Made by a program: the position numbers and the translations under genes
Part shown: positions 9,612 through 18,537 of the stretch, one piece after another
Layout: each line of letters opens with the position of its first letter
Position numbering within the stretch: the first letter of the stretch is position 1
Origin: Priapulus caudatus
Taxonomy: Eukaryota > Priapulida > Priapulimorpha > Priapulimorphida > Priapulidae
Assembly: GCF_000485595.1 (NCBI RefSeq)
Contig: NW_014577341.1
Span: 115,172 to 136,421, forward strand
Length of the DNA stretch: 21,250 nucleotides
Reading direction: 5' to 3'
Notes under the pieces: generated by a model
Told to the model about the DNA's origin: nothing
Database searches by the model: none
The model's input: only the letters and a program-made list of their open reading frames with translations

Positions 9612-11800
9612 CTGCGCAACAGCAAACGCAACCCCGACGTAGTTCACATCACAGATGGCTCACTTACGCTGATAAGGTCTATGTCCCCCAGAGTACTATC
9701 GGAGGCTACCCTGGGTACGGTTCGATATATTGGAAAGTACCACGGTGTACTATACTATATGTCGCTGCGTACCCTGCATCAAGGCCGTACGCAGCAGGGG
9801 GGCAGCAGGGGCAGTTGCCCCCCCCCCTAGAGATTTCCAGAGTATGCCTTTTAATGGGACAAATAGGGCAATAGAGGGCGTGGGGAGTACCTTTGCCCCC
9901 CCTACAGAAAATTTCCTGCGTATTTGCCCCCCTACAGAAAATTTCCTGTGTACGGCCTTGCCCTGCATTGTCCCACCGTACCCTGACTTGTAACTGATGT
10001 ATTTCCGATGTTGTAAAACTAAAATATAAAAGCTAGCTCTTCGTTTAAAAAAAAGGAAAAAGAAAAATATAGTCAAACATAGCATACATTTTTATTGGAT
10101 TGCGATGTTTTGAGGTTTCTTCTATGTGATGTGGTAACTTGACAGAGTGTATGTATTACGACATCAGTTGGCTCGAAAGTCAGGGTACGTGGACTAACTG
10201 AGGGATCGCAGCCGACAATATCGGTATAGCTACCCCGTAGTACTTTCGATATATCGAACCATACCCAGGTTACCCTCCGATAGTGCCAGCCGGACATAGA
10301 CCCTCTCACTTACATACCGCTCACGTTGCTAAACGCAACCCATGTAATTTTCACAGACCGCTCATTACATGCGCTCACGCTTTAACGCAACCCCCAGTGT
10401 ATGTTCACAGACCGCTCACTTACATACGCTCACGTTGTAAACGCAACCCCCATGTAGTTCACAGACCGCTCACTTGCATGCGCTCACGTTCTAAACGCAA
10501 CCCCCATGTAGTTCACAGACCGCTCACTTACATGCGCTCACGTTCTAAACGCAACCCCCATGTAGTTCACAGACCGCTCACTTACATACGCTCACGTTCT
10601 CAATGCAATTCATATCTCTCTGTGCACATGGATGACACTTTCAACTCGTACGATAAAACAGCATGATGAACGAATACATATTGTGTATAGGCATAGCATA
10701 GTTGTGTTGATTACATCATGTATTGCAATGAAGCAAGCCAGCATAGGTGAACTTGGTGAGGTAAATTCATCACTCAATTATGCTCGTGCTCTTTTTGCAA
10801 GAAAAGAATACATATAACATGTTTCGGTGCATTTGTGTGAATGGTATGTCTCTGTGAGGTGTATTTCAGGAAAGTGCATGTGCATGTGCATGTCTCTTTC
10901 TGTAGCTATAGCTTTGTCTGTTTCTATATCTATGTCTCTGGCTGACTCTGTGTCTGTGCTTGTGCCTGTGTCTGTGTTGTAACCGAGTCTGTCGATGTGT
11001 GTGTGGGTGTGTGCTTTCATAAAACTGGCAACCTGAAATTACCTGCATTAAAACGTACACCATAAATCACGACCACTACAGACTAGCCCGACGAACCAAC
11101 CCTTCTCTCGCAAAGTAGGGGGCTCGATTTCGCAAGCCACATTTTACAACGCTCCTCTACGCTCGTGCGGCGGAGGAGAGAGAAGGACATAGACCTTGTT
11201 TATACACTCGTAGAGCGGAGCGGAGCAGAGAGAACAGCGACACAAACTATAGCCATGTCTACACGACGTTTCCTTAACCCGGGTTAAGAACAGTCTCGGG
11301 TTAGCTTAACCCAAGATAAGAAATGAGTAGCGTCTACACGAGCACCACCCGCTCCACGATTGAGCGGTTCTGCCACGCGAGACGTTCCTATTGTTCTATT
11401 GTCTATAGTGGACTATTGTTCACTATCGCCGTCTATCGCAGGGTTAAGGAACTATGCTCTTAACCTGGGTTAGTTAACCCTCCTCACATCGCGGGGTTAC
11501 ACTAACCCGGGTTAAGACGTATCCTGCGTTAGTTAACCCGGGTTAGGCCCTCGTGTAGACGCTTAACCCGGGTTAAAAATCCTCGTGTAGACGGGGCTTA
11601 CGAGACGTCATTACCTTCACTGAGTTAGCTAGCTCTCTGTGGAAGTCTCCTGATGCGAACTCAACGAGGCTTCTCATGTCCGTCTTCGGCTTCACACGCA
11701 AAGCGTCGAAAACATGCAAACATCAGCGATGACAGTGCGACACACGGACGCGAACAGAGCGACGTACGTGGCTATAGCAACTAAACTATACATATATGTA

Positions 11801-11839
<39 letters not shown>

Positions 11840-14800
11840 AGCAACTAACAGCGAGGTCCCGTGCAAAGGCAGTAAGGATTGGCCGAAAAGCAGACGACTG
11901 CTCGCCGAGAGACTGTGTTTGCATGCAGAACCCGTGCGCATGTCAGGAAATTTGCTGGTAAAATATTGAGACAAAAGTATTTGTCCACTAGCCACGCACA
12001 ACATCCCACACAATACGTGCGGCGGAGGTGTTTATTAACACTTTTCTCCATTTTCTCTATTTACTTGGCCTTTTTCATTTCTTCTGTTGGCCTCTGTATT
12101 CCCATATTCTCTACATTCTCCAGTTCTCTACCCTTTCCTTCTATCTTCTTCCCTCCTCTACCTCCTCTACCTCCTCTACCTCCTCTACCTCCTTTACCCA
12201 CTTTAGGCCCAGCACTGCTGTTTAGTATTAATTTATTAGTAATACTTATAGTTATTATTAGTATATACTGCTGTTTGAACATCAGTATTTGGGTTGCTGC
12301 AGTATAAGTAGCTTGGTTTTATGGTTTCACAGTGCTGAAAGATTAGTGCAATCAGCACCCCTGTGTGAACCAATCAATGCATGATAGGGTTTATATTATG
12401 GGCCGGACACACTAGGCAATTTTAATGCGATCTAATCGGGCGACTTTATCGCCCGATAATATCGCCCGATTCTATCGCGCGAGTCGAGTGGACACACTAG
12501 GCGATTTTATGGGGCGACTGAAATAATCGCCCGATAATATCAAAACGTTTTGATCTATGCGATTAAATCGGCGGCGACTGACTGGACACGCTAGGCGATT
12601 TCACCGGCGATTTAGTCGCCCGATTTAATCGCCTAGTGTGTACAGCCCTTTAGCGACCTTGCCGTGTATTCATGTGCTCACAGATTCGGTGGTTTCCAAT
12701 CAATCATAACTTGCAGCAACTGAACTAAGATTTTTTATATTTATATTGCCATGTATTTGTGTGCTCGTGAATTTAGTGGGCTCCAATCAATCACACTCTG
12801 ACTTGAGGCAATCGAACTAAGATTGTTATATATGTAGTTTGCTGGGGGATTTGTGCGCTCGTAGGCCCAATAGCCTCCATTTTTTTCAGTCAGAGAATGA
12901 CTTGCAATTATAAAACTTGGCCTTTTATGTACCGCCGCAGCGTCACGGGGTTAAAACATTAGAAATTGTCAAATAGGCTTTTCAAGTAGCTACTGCAATC
13001 TCAGATACGGCATGGGTTCTGCAAACATGTTTTTACATGGATATCAGAATGATAAACGTTCAGCACGCCCACAGATAAGATAGAGAAGTGAGCTATCGGC
13101 CAACACCGAGACTTCTAGACACCCGCGTAATGTTTAAACATGAAATGCTCATGCAACAGGACTGAAAACACAAGCGTAAAGACCACCACCTCGAAACACA
13201 AGAGAAACCTCAATTATATTTACTGTTAGCAACCAAAACCAACAACAACCCTGGAACACTTTAGTTCTAGACTATCTAGATGCACGAGAAAAAGGCAAAA
13301 TGCTACTGACTGCATACTGAACGACTGGCAGAATGCACAGGTGTACGCCCAAGCAGCGTAAATAGCCTATCCAATGTCATTATTATCCTCGTATCTCCAA
13401 GTGACACGTAAGTTAAAGTATACAGACATAAGGAAATAACCAGATAAGAGGCAGTACTTATGAACCTACTCAAGATAGACAGGGTCGTAGAAACACGATT
13501 AATAACGATTGTAAAAGCTGTTGGAGGTGCAAGCTACAGGAGTAGGCAGATTAGAAATACACTGTGCTGTATTTTTAAATACAATCATGAAAAGAAAAGA
13601 AATTATCTTCAGAAAAACCACCAATGGTAAATAGACAAAAAGCAAAACGATTATGGCAATATATTAAAGACAATATCAAATTAAGAAATAAGGTCATATA
13701 TAAATTCCCATGAGTAAACACTTGTACATGTGTGGGTCGCGTCTGAGTGCGTGGGCGTGTGTGTTGTAAATCACATGGATTCACTATATAGACTGCATTA
13801 GCAGGATAAATAATAGCTCTTACCTTGACTAAGTTTACAGTCTCACTCTTGTCTACAGGGTCTGCAGAGTCCTCTAACTTCTCACAGTGACTAAAGAACT
13901 TCTGCAGATGAACATCCTACAGAGAAAATATAAAATAAACATCCTTATGCGCTTTCTTAACATAACATAACAGAGTTATTTGCTTTGAATATCATTCTAA
14001 AGTGAATACTGAGTATCAATAGCTAGGACAAATGCACTAGAAAAGACATAGTTAACACTGGTGCCTCCCACTGCTGCCCCTAATCGTATTGCATAGCTTT
14101 TGCTTCCATGAAACCATTATGAAGGTTACAGTCCATGAGTAGGAGCAATTGGCATAAGTAACTACCTAGAAATACAATAAGTAGATATAATTACCTTGGT
14201 GTACACTGTAGACAAGAGCCTCAAGCTAGCCTTAAACACGGGCCTGGAATTGTCCACCCACTTGATGATAGGGCCAGCATACTATAAAAGTTTCAGTGAA
14301 AGATTGAGAACACAGCATAAATAGTGAGCATAAAGTATCGATATCTTACATGGTGAAGTAGTTATGAATCTAAGCTTTAAAACAGAAAAACCAGAACAGT
14401 ATTCATTATATTTATCGTAATATTATACATAGTTATGCATATAAAATCAGGAGCTTATAAATGGAAATATATTTATAAGCTCCTGATAAAATTATAGTGT
14501 AATAAATAAGACATCATAAATATTATATAAATGACATCACCGAGTTAACACACTGCTCTCAATCTTTCATGTTGCACACTGGCATGCAAATCATCGTAAA
14601 TCATGTTACTTATACCAAACATAGACCACTACTAGTATACACATATGTATATGTATATATGTATGTGGTTATATATATTGGTTAATGCATTATAATCAAC
14701 TTGACAGCTAGCATGAATACTTTGTTCACATTACTATCGAATTGGTGGTACTTTCCATTCAAAATTCTTAATTAGAAATCTTTCAAACAACATTACCATA

Positions 14801-17359
14801 GTTATTCACCGAATGATGGTGGGGTTATATAATGTGGTACGTCAAACCAAAGTCAAAATCAAAAGTCAAACCACAATTCAGCCATTATATTCGATAAGCA
14901 TCTCAACACCCAGCATTAATCATTAAATTAACAATGCCATTACACACACATAACTGAGGCAACCATGTTCTTCTAGTAATTACAAGACGTACCCCTTTCC
15001 CGAAGCTTTGAGGGTCAGAGGTCAGATATCCAGCAGGCAATTCTTGTGCGACACAGATGCTGTGTTCTCCCACAGTGACACTAAAACATATGAATCAAAC
15101 TTGTAAAAACTTGCTACGACTGCATTTCTACTGATGTGCGTGCATTGCGCCATGGCATTATATGGCATATATTATCTCTAGCCTAGCCATCTACATTACC
15201 ATGCTAAATGCACACTAGCTGCCTTCTTCATTCTTTATAGAGTGTGCATTTGAAATGCAGTTCTTTGCATTCTCACGCATACATTTCTTGTATCATAGGA
15301 GGTCAGGTTGATAGCACACCAATTACCATAGCAGCAAGACGTACTAATAAACCCGTAATACACTAAAACTAGAGTGGATTCAACATGATGTCATAATTAC
15401 ATCAGTCTATTCATCTATTGCCGCACGTACATGCATGCACGCATTCATATTTGCATGCATGTACATACACACGCAAGCACGGTCGCATGCACACGCACAC
15501 ACACGCACGCATATATAGATACACATGTTGTATGGTACATATACCACATGTACTCTCTATTTATATAACTTACACATTGTTCTGTAGAATCGGAAGCCAT
15601 GCATATCCCACAGCCGTCTCCACATTGTCCTTCTTCTTCATGGACGACTTGGGAAGTTCGCAGCTGACGTGAAAGAACCGAAACAGGATATGATGCTTGC
15701 TGTGCAGCTGCAGTGGCAGTGCAACCTTCACCTGAGAAATGAAAGAAGAACTTCATCACCTATACGGCACGAACAACAGAATCCACAATTCCTTAGCAAC
15801 GTCTTCCATGTACTGCAACAGATCCCATGACGACACAATGTCAAATAACAACGCTGAGTGAAACATTTGCCACAGTTACGGGAAAATTACAATGAGGACA
15901 CTGGACAGTGGCAATGCTGCGCAGAGTAAGAGTCGGACAGTAATTATGATCAACCAAATTATTGACTTATGAGCAAATTAATGATTTATAAGCAATGTCC
16001 AGTAGATGCTGACAGATTCTAAGTAATCACGGGCTAACATAGTCAACGCTAAGCCGTCCACATCCACATTCACCAGTACCCAAAGAAAAAGCAGTTAATA
16101 ACAGAACTGATTGTGTTGTATGAATACCTCTTCGTACATATCTGGAGTGGTGCTGTGGTGAAGCACGGCTGCACTTGTTGTTGTTACAAATGCTGGCATG
16201 CCCGGGCGACCATAGATACGCTGAAAACACCAGAAAGGTGTTAACATGTGTGATACACAAGTCGTCATCGTGATTATTACAAAAGTAAACAAAGTTATGG
16301 TGTAAAACCAACAGTCATGATAACAGTACAGTAAATAAAGCAACAAAACAGCAAGATTAATTATGTTCTAATAATACGTCCAGAGAGTTTATTTCTATAG
16401 AAAATATTTTTTAAATATATATATTGTATATTTAAAAAAAAAAATTAATTCTACATTTTTTAAATACTGAACAGAGATTATGAAAAACAAACAAGTTTTA
16501 TTTGCATACCTTCAGAGGAGCAGAAGTGGCACTGTCACTATCTTTGAACTCTATCACACAAGCAATGTTTCTGGCCTGGAAACAAACAAATAAACCAGCC
16601 CATGTTATAATTTAATCACAGTACTTCCACAGATAAAACGTCAACATCTAACACAGCATAAGCTTATCTTCAAGTTATGATATTTACTCTGGCGAAACAC
16701 TCATCAAACAAATGCCTTACGCTGATAACTTCAAACAAAGATATCCACCGCATACATATACGCTCAAACTTCTCAGACTCTCAACTTAAATCGTCTCAAA
16801 CGTGTGCATTCCGCTCACCTTCGTGAAGCACTTCTGTGTGTCGTACTTCAAGTGTATCGGGTACACGTAGAGATTGTTGATGTAGGTCGTGTGTGGGAAG
16901 CTGGTGCTGAAGTCAGGTAGGAACTCCTCCACCTCGTACGACACGGGATGTGTCGGCGGCTCGGGAAATGGCTTCACAGGTTTCAGCGACGGCGTCAGGC
17001 AATCTTACAGAACAAACAAACGAAAATGATGAAATCAACATTTTCGGCCATGTTTCTTTTTTTCTTAAATCTAAAGCGTGCATCAGGCCATGCAATGCAT
17101 CATCTTATCTGTTGTACTGCAACAAATAGAATACTAGAACAATTATAACCTATTTTATCTGTCTATACTGAGACAATTGCAGACAGTTGCTTTTAAATAT
17201 TACTCACTAGGTAGTACTCCTTGAGTGGCCTTCTCCTTTGCTTGAGACATTTGCTGACCAGACCGCTCCTCTCCTTGCCTTGCCACTGTCACCTTTAACT
17301 CTTCCACGGATATTTTAATATTGCCAGGTATGGCCTGCAGTTTAGATAACTTGTCAGTT
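9426..17359 (-). CDS. DOCK9/10/11-like: DOCK-D (zizimin) family Rho-GEF, internal nine-exon segment (copy A)
   Basis: DOCK-D proteins activate Cdc42/Rac-type GTPases through a C-terminal DHR-2 domain; the DHR-1 (C2-like) domain encoded here is the phospholipid-binding, membrane-targeting part of the family. Exons on the minus strand are 17208-17359, 16819-17003, 16510-16575, 16128-16220, 15574-15731, 14993-15080, 14195-14281, 13824-13916 and 9426-9611 (1108 nt, about 369 residues). All introns are GT..AG and all phases join without a stop. Family signatures include YINNLYVYPIHLKYDTQK, ARNIACVIEFKDSDSA, a GRPGMPAF strand, HHILFRFFHVSCE, VGYAWLPIL, IIKWVDNSRPVFK and RFLPPTFNQLFRLL. The arrangement matches DOCK9/10/11 from recalled family sequence; DOCK6/7/8 fit less well, notably in the last exon. 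The N-terminal PH-containing exons and everything after the helical region, including DHR-2, are missing because the locus folds back at about 9155 and diverges after 18060. Start and stop codons are outside this segment. Confidence 0.9.
9676..10302. mobile_element. Long-inverted-repeat (foldback-like) element inside the 54-bp array
   Basis: The ends GGTCTATGTCC and GGACATAGACC are inverted. Complementarity continues for roughly 145 bp on each side (9676-9771 plus 9961-10010, against about 10155-10302), leaving a central AT-rich loop of about 140 nt. Without the nested insertion the element is about 440 bp and carries no coding sequence. It interrupts the 54-bp minisatellite, so it arrived after the array began to expand. 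I could not define its target duplication because both flanks are repeat units. Non-autonomous; class unknown. Confidence 0.75.
9780..9960. mobile_element. hAT-like MITE with perfect 8-bp target duplication, nested
   Basis: A 181-bp element with perfect 11-bp terminal inverted repeats, CAAGGCCGTAC (9780-9790) and GTACGGCCTTG (9950-9960). It is flanked by identical 8-bp direct repeats CCCTGCAT (9772-9779 and 9961-9968). An 8-bp target duplication is characteristic of hAT transposases. The interior is C/G-run-rich and contains a short direct repeat (gcccccctacagaaaatttc twice). It has no coding capacity. It sits inside the left inverted repeat of the surrounding element and is therefore the youngest of three layers. 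Confidence 0.88.
10303..10606 (-). repeat. 54-bp minisatellite upstream of exon i
   Basis: About 5.6 units of 54 bp, built on cgctcacgttctaaacgcaa, cccccatgtagttcacagac and cgctcacttacatg. A further part-unit lies on the other side of the inserted element (about 9622-9662). There it merges with the intron sequence ending 12 nt before the exon i acceptor, so the array arose from the exon's own upstream flank. Being 18 codons long, it stays open in one plus-strand frame, which I do not regard as coding. Confidence 0.85.
11251..11598. mobile_element. MITE rich in TTAACCCGGGTTAA palindromes
   Basis: Terminal inverted repeats begin AGCCNNGTCTACACGA on both strands (11251 inward and 11598 inward) and lead into the self-complementary 14-mer TTAACCCGGGTTAA at 11274-11287 and 11563-11576. 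Imperfect versions of that 14-mer fill the interior (for example around 11460-11480, 11504-11516 and 11533-11546). It is about 348 bp with no open frame. The target duplication is unresolved (possibly TA or TTA). It lies in the large intron between exons h and i. Confidence 0.75.
11798..11837. repeat. TA microsatellite
   Basis: This is a nearly pure run of TA dinucleotides. The copy C counterpart at 5032-5090 is broken up (atcatacta.., tatcatatata), consistent with the general indel noise there. Confidence 0.85.
12150..12199 (-). repeat. 9-bp microsatellite (cctctacct-type)
   Basis: About five tandem copies of a pyrimidine-rich 9-mer (ctcctctac). The copy C counterpart (about 4660-4710) is purine-rich on the plus strand and irregular. 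It lies in the h-i intron. Confidence 0.75.
12400..12648. mobile_element. MITE with GGCGATT-type internal repeats
   Basis: The ends GGGCCGGACACACTAGGC (12400-12417) and GCCTAGTGTGTACAGCCC (12631-12648) are inverted with two mismatches. Internally the end sequence ggacacactaggcgatttta recurs at about 12404, 12491 and 12583, and atcgggcgac/gtcgcccgat pairs repeat. The whole 249 bp is thus built from a terminal module and can fold extensively. No coding capacity. The target duplication is unclear. Confidence 0.75.
12659..12831 (-). repeat. Two degenerate direct copies of about 85 bp
   Basis: The blocks at 12659-12740 and 12746-12831 share the order ttgcc(g/a)tgtatt, gtgctc, ccaatcaatca, ttg..gcaa, gaactaagatt and a T/A tail. 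They are divergent, so the duplication is old. They adjoin the GGCGATT MITE. Confidence 0.65.
13824..13916 (-). CDS. DOCK-D exon h, linker into helical region
   Basis: The acceptor is tattttctctgtag and the donor is gtaaga. It has 31 codons in phase 0, encoding DVHLQKFFSHCEKLEDSADP followed by VDKSETVNLVK. The D.HL..FF..C pattern follows the DHR-1 closing strand in DOCK9-like proteins. The next intron is by far the largest of the locus (4212 nt) and is filled with repeats. Confidence 0.9.
14195..14281 (-). CDS. DOCK-D exon g, DHR-1 C-terminal strand
   Basis: The acceptor is agtttcactttata(g) and the donor is gtaatt. It has 29 codons in phase 0, encoding YAGPIIKWVDNSRPVFKASL followed by RLLSTVYTK. 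I.KWVD....F and the S.(V/I)YT(K/Q) end are conserved family landmarks closing DHR-1. Confidence 0.92.
14282..14992 (-). other. Intron f-g of copy A
   Basis: A 711-nt AT-rich GT..AG intron. Apart from the hairpin at 14447-14486 and a short TATATG microsatellite at about 14638-14680, I see nothing in it. Confidence 0.8.
14447..14486. repeat. Perfect 16-bp hairpin in an intron
   Basis: TCAGGAGCTTATAAAT (14447-14462) and ATTTATAAGCTCCTGA (14471-14486) are exact reverse complements separated by 8 nt. It lies in the f-g intron. The copy C counterpart (about 2272-2318) has mismatches and an extra base in the arms. It could be the relic of a tiny inverted-repeat element; no evidence for an RNA gene. 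Confidence 0.8.
14993..15080 (-). CDS. DOCK-D exon f, end of DHR-1 domain
   Basis: The acceptor is catatgttttag and the donor is gtacgt. One nucleotide completes a Val codon carried from exon e, then 29 codons follow, encoding VTVGEHSICVAQELPAGYLT and SDPQSFGKG. The LP.GYL motif matches the zizimin DHR-1 C-terminal strand. The frame is intact. Confidence 0.9.
15081..15573 (-). other. Intron e-f of copy A
   Basis: A 493-nt GT..AG intron with a CA/CG-alternating purine-pyrimidine tract at about 15420-15520 (gcatgcatgtacatacacac and onward). The counterpart tract in copy C (about 1210-1312) is shorter. Nothing else recognised. Confidence 0.75.
15574..15731 (-). CDS. DOCK-D exon e, DHR-1 domain core
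   Basis: The acceptor is tttcatttctcag and the donor is gtaagt. It has 52 codons plus two nucleotides carried out. It encodes VKVALPLQLHSKHHILFRFF, HVSCELPKSSMKKKDNVETA and VGYAWLPILQNN. HH(I/L)LF.FFHVSC and the VGY.WLP.L ending are the best-conserved pieces of DHR-1 in DOCK-C/D proteins. The lysine cluster after the Ser-Ser-Met is basic, in keeping with a lipid-facing loop, but that role is inferred. Confidence 0.94.
15732..16127 (-). other. Intron d-e of copy A
   Basis: A 396-nt GT..AG intron of mixed composition, with no repeats or further exons seen. Confidence 0.75.
16128..16220 (-). CDS. DOCK-D exon d, DHR-1 domain
   Basis: The acceptor is tggtgttttcag and the donor is gtattc. It has 31 codons in phase 0, encoding RIYGRPGMPAFVTTTSAAVL followed by HHSTTPDMYEE. 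YGRPG..AF, the AAVLHH run and the P.(M/F)Y(D/E)E end are DHR-1 signatures. In copy C the same exon carries a 122-nt A-run between the codons for Phe and Val-Thr-Thr-Thr. Confidence 0.93.
16510..16575 (-). CDS. DOCK-D exon c, DHR-1 domain
   Basis: The acceptor is tttgtttccag and the donor is gtatgc. It has 22 full codons in phase 0, encoding ARNIACVIEFKDSDSATSAPLK. The family motif ARNIa..IEFKDSD in the second DHR-1 strand is nearly invariant in DOCK9-like proteins. The 66-nt exon is a multiple of three, so skipping it would keep the frame but remove a core strand. Confidence 0.93.
16819..17003 (-). CDS. DOCK-D exon b, start of DHR-1 domain
   Basis: The acceptor is ttctgtaag and the donor is gtgagc. 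The exon opens with two nucleotides that complete an Asn codon with exon a, followed by 61 codons. It encodes a proline-rich run (KPFPEPPTHPVSYEVEEF) and then FSTSFPHTTYINNLYVYP and IHLKYDTQKCFTK. The NLYVYP..LKYD..K pattern is the hallmark first strand of the DHR-1/C2 fold in the zizimin subfamily. It is an intact open frame with strong family resemblance. Confidence 0.92.
17208..17359 (-). CDS. DOCK-D exon a, linker before DHR-1
   Basis: The acceptor is ttttaatgtag and the donor is gtgagt. One nucleotide completes an incoming codon, 50 codons follow, and one nucleotide is carried out. It encodes TDKLSKLQAIPGNIKISVEE and then a polar Lys/Glu/Gln-rich stretch. The KLQAIPGNIKI stretch resembles the family's linker just before DHR-1. 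Only this frame is open across the exon. The rest of the exon is a low-complexity linker, so its identity rests mainly on its phase match with the next exon. The preceding exon is not in the window. Confidence 0.75.
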
Positions 17360-18060
17360 CTACATTAAAAGAAGAGAAAATTTTAATTAGGAAGAAACAC
17401 TATGCACATTTACATATTTATTCTAGATAGTTCTACTATACTTCTCACTAACTCACCTATCCTTATTTATAAAGTAATGACAATCGCAATATCAACGATA
17501 GCACAAATGATGAATTAAACTCTGCCTGGCATGTACAGGGATGAGATTAGATAATTTAATTTTCAGCTGAAATTTTAATTAGCAAACAGAGGAGCGAGCA
17601 ATGGGAGGACCGTAGGTCATCGCCATGCTAGGGGGGTCCGGGAGCATGCTCCCCCGGAATTTTTTTAAAAGAATGGTGCAATTTTGTGCATTCACCAAAT
17701 TCTGTTTCCACCACTATTCTGAACAAATTATAGGAGACTCTTGAATCACCTTTTCAAGTTGTCAAAAGGAACAAACGAACTATAATAGGAAATCAGGGGG
17801 CTGAAAATAGGGCAAGTTTTTTTATTAAATGTCTAGACTTAATGATATTTTTCTGTTTCCACCCGTCGCTTGCATTGTTTAACTCAGACATAAGCTGCCT
17901 TGCTGCGACCAGATTTGAATGAAAAAAACACAATGCGAATGGAACAATCAGTGCATAGTCATGAACACAACATGCACACAGCAACATGTAAACCCGGCCC
18001 CCAGGCCAGGCATCGTCGTTACGTGATCAGCTACCTCAAATGTTTGCCCCTCTACTGCAG
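17350..18060 (-). repeat. Left arm of second inverted repeat IR2 (intron upstream of exon a)
   Basis: These 711 nt are repeated in reverse complement at 20491-21250 (760 nt). The match begins exactly at a CTGCAG (18055-18060) and runs into the start of exon a. Inside, at 17631-17657, is a GC-rich palindromic motif (CCGGGAGCATGCTCCCCCGG) next to an AT run. No coding sequence is apparent. Confidence 0.93.
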
Positions 18061-18537
18061 GGGTGTTGCTATCCCCCGGGCGTGGAGGGAGGTCACGTGA
18101 TAGTTACCCCGAGGTCGCGCCCAAGCATAGTGTGGACCGAGGTTATGTTTTTCGCTCTTGTGTGTTCGTGTGTTCGCACCTGAGTCGGATATTGAGAAGC
18201 GGTTGAGGTCGTATGGCGTATGTCGTTTGGCCGTAGATCGATAGTCACCACACTCAGCGAGCACAGCCGACTCCAAGCAAAGTCCAGCGAGCCCAGCAAG
18301 CCATCGAGCACCAAAGCGGAACTGCAGCTCGTCAACACATTACATGTTACTATGCGGAGCCGTGTAATGTCGAGACGACTGGCGTAGTATAGGGGTTATT
18401 GCCGTGTGTTCCGTGCGAAGTCCGAATTGAGATGGCGTAGTGTCGCTATCCGCCAGGGCGGAGGTCATGCCACTCCGTGAGTGCCGCACTCTTGCTCTAG
18501 TTGGTTGTTGGTTGTCGTAAAACTTGTGAACGAGATT

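Larger units (their letters stand above)
9612..13823 (-). other. Large intron h-i of copy A
   Basis: This 4212-nt GT..AG intron contains, from its 3' end, the 54-bp array with nested elements, a CT/GT-rich stretch at 10870-11000, the TTAACCC MITE, the TA run, the 9-bp microsatellite, the GGCGATT MITE and the 85-bp duplicates. The stretch 12840-13823 is plain AT-rich intron with nothing I can name. No exon with family resemblance was found inside, and exons h and i join in phase. Confidence 0.8.
9159..16587 (-). repeat. Right arm of giant inverted repeat IR1
   Basis: This is the mirror of 1-9155 and belongs to copy A. It is the cleaner version: exons are open and tandem units are regular. There is essentially no loop, since the arms meet at about 9153-9159 inside a 34-bp tandem repeat. 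Confidence 0.95.

Noticed and set aside
11879-12307. 142-codon frame with a (PPLPPLPPL) stretch
   Set aside because: The proline run is the 9-bp microsatellite and the rest is intron; it is not kept in copy C.
15418-15540. Alternating CA/CG tract considered as a CRISPR-like or regulatory repeat
   Set aside because: It is a simple purine-pyrimidine microsatellite with no spacer structure.
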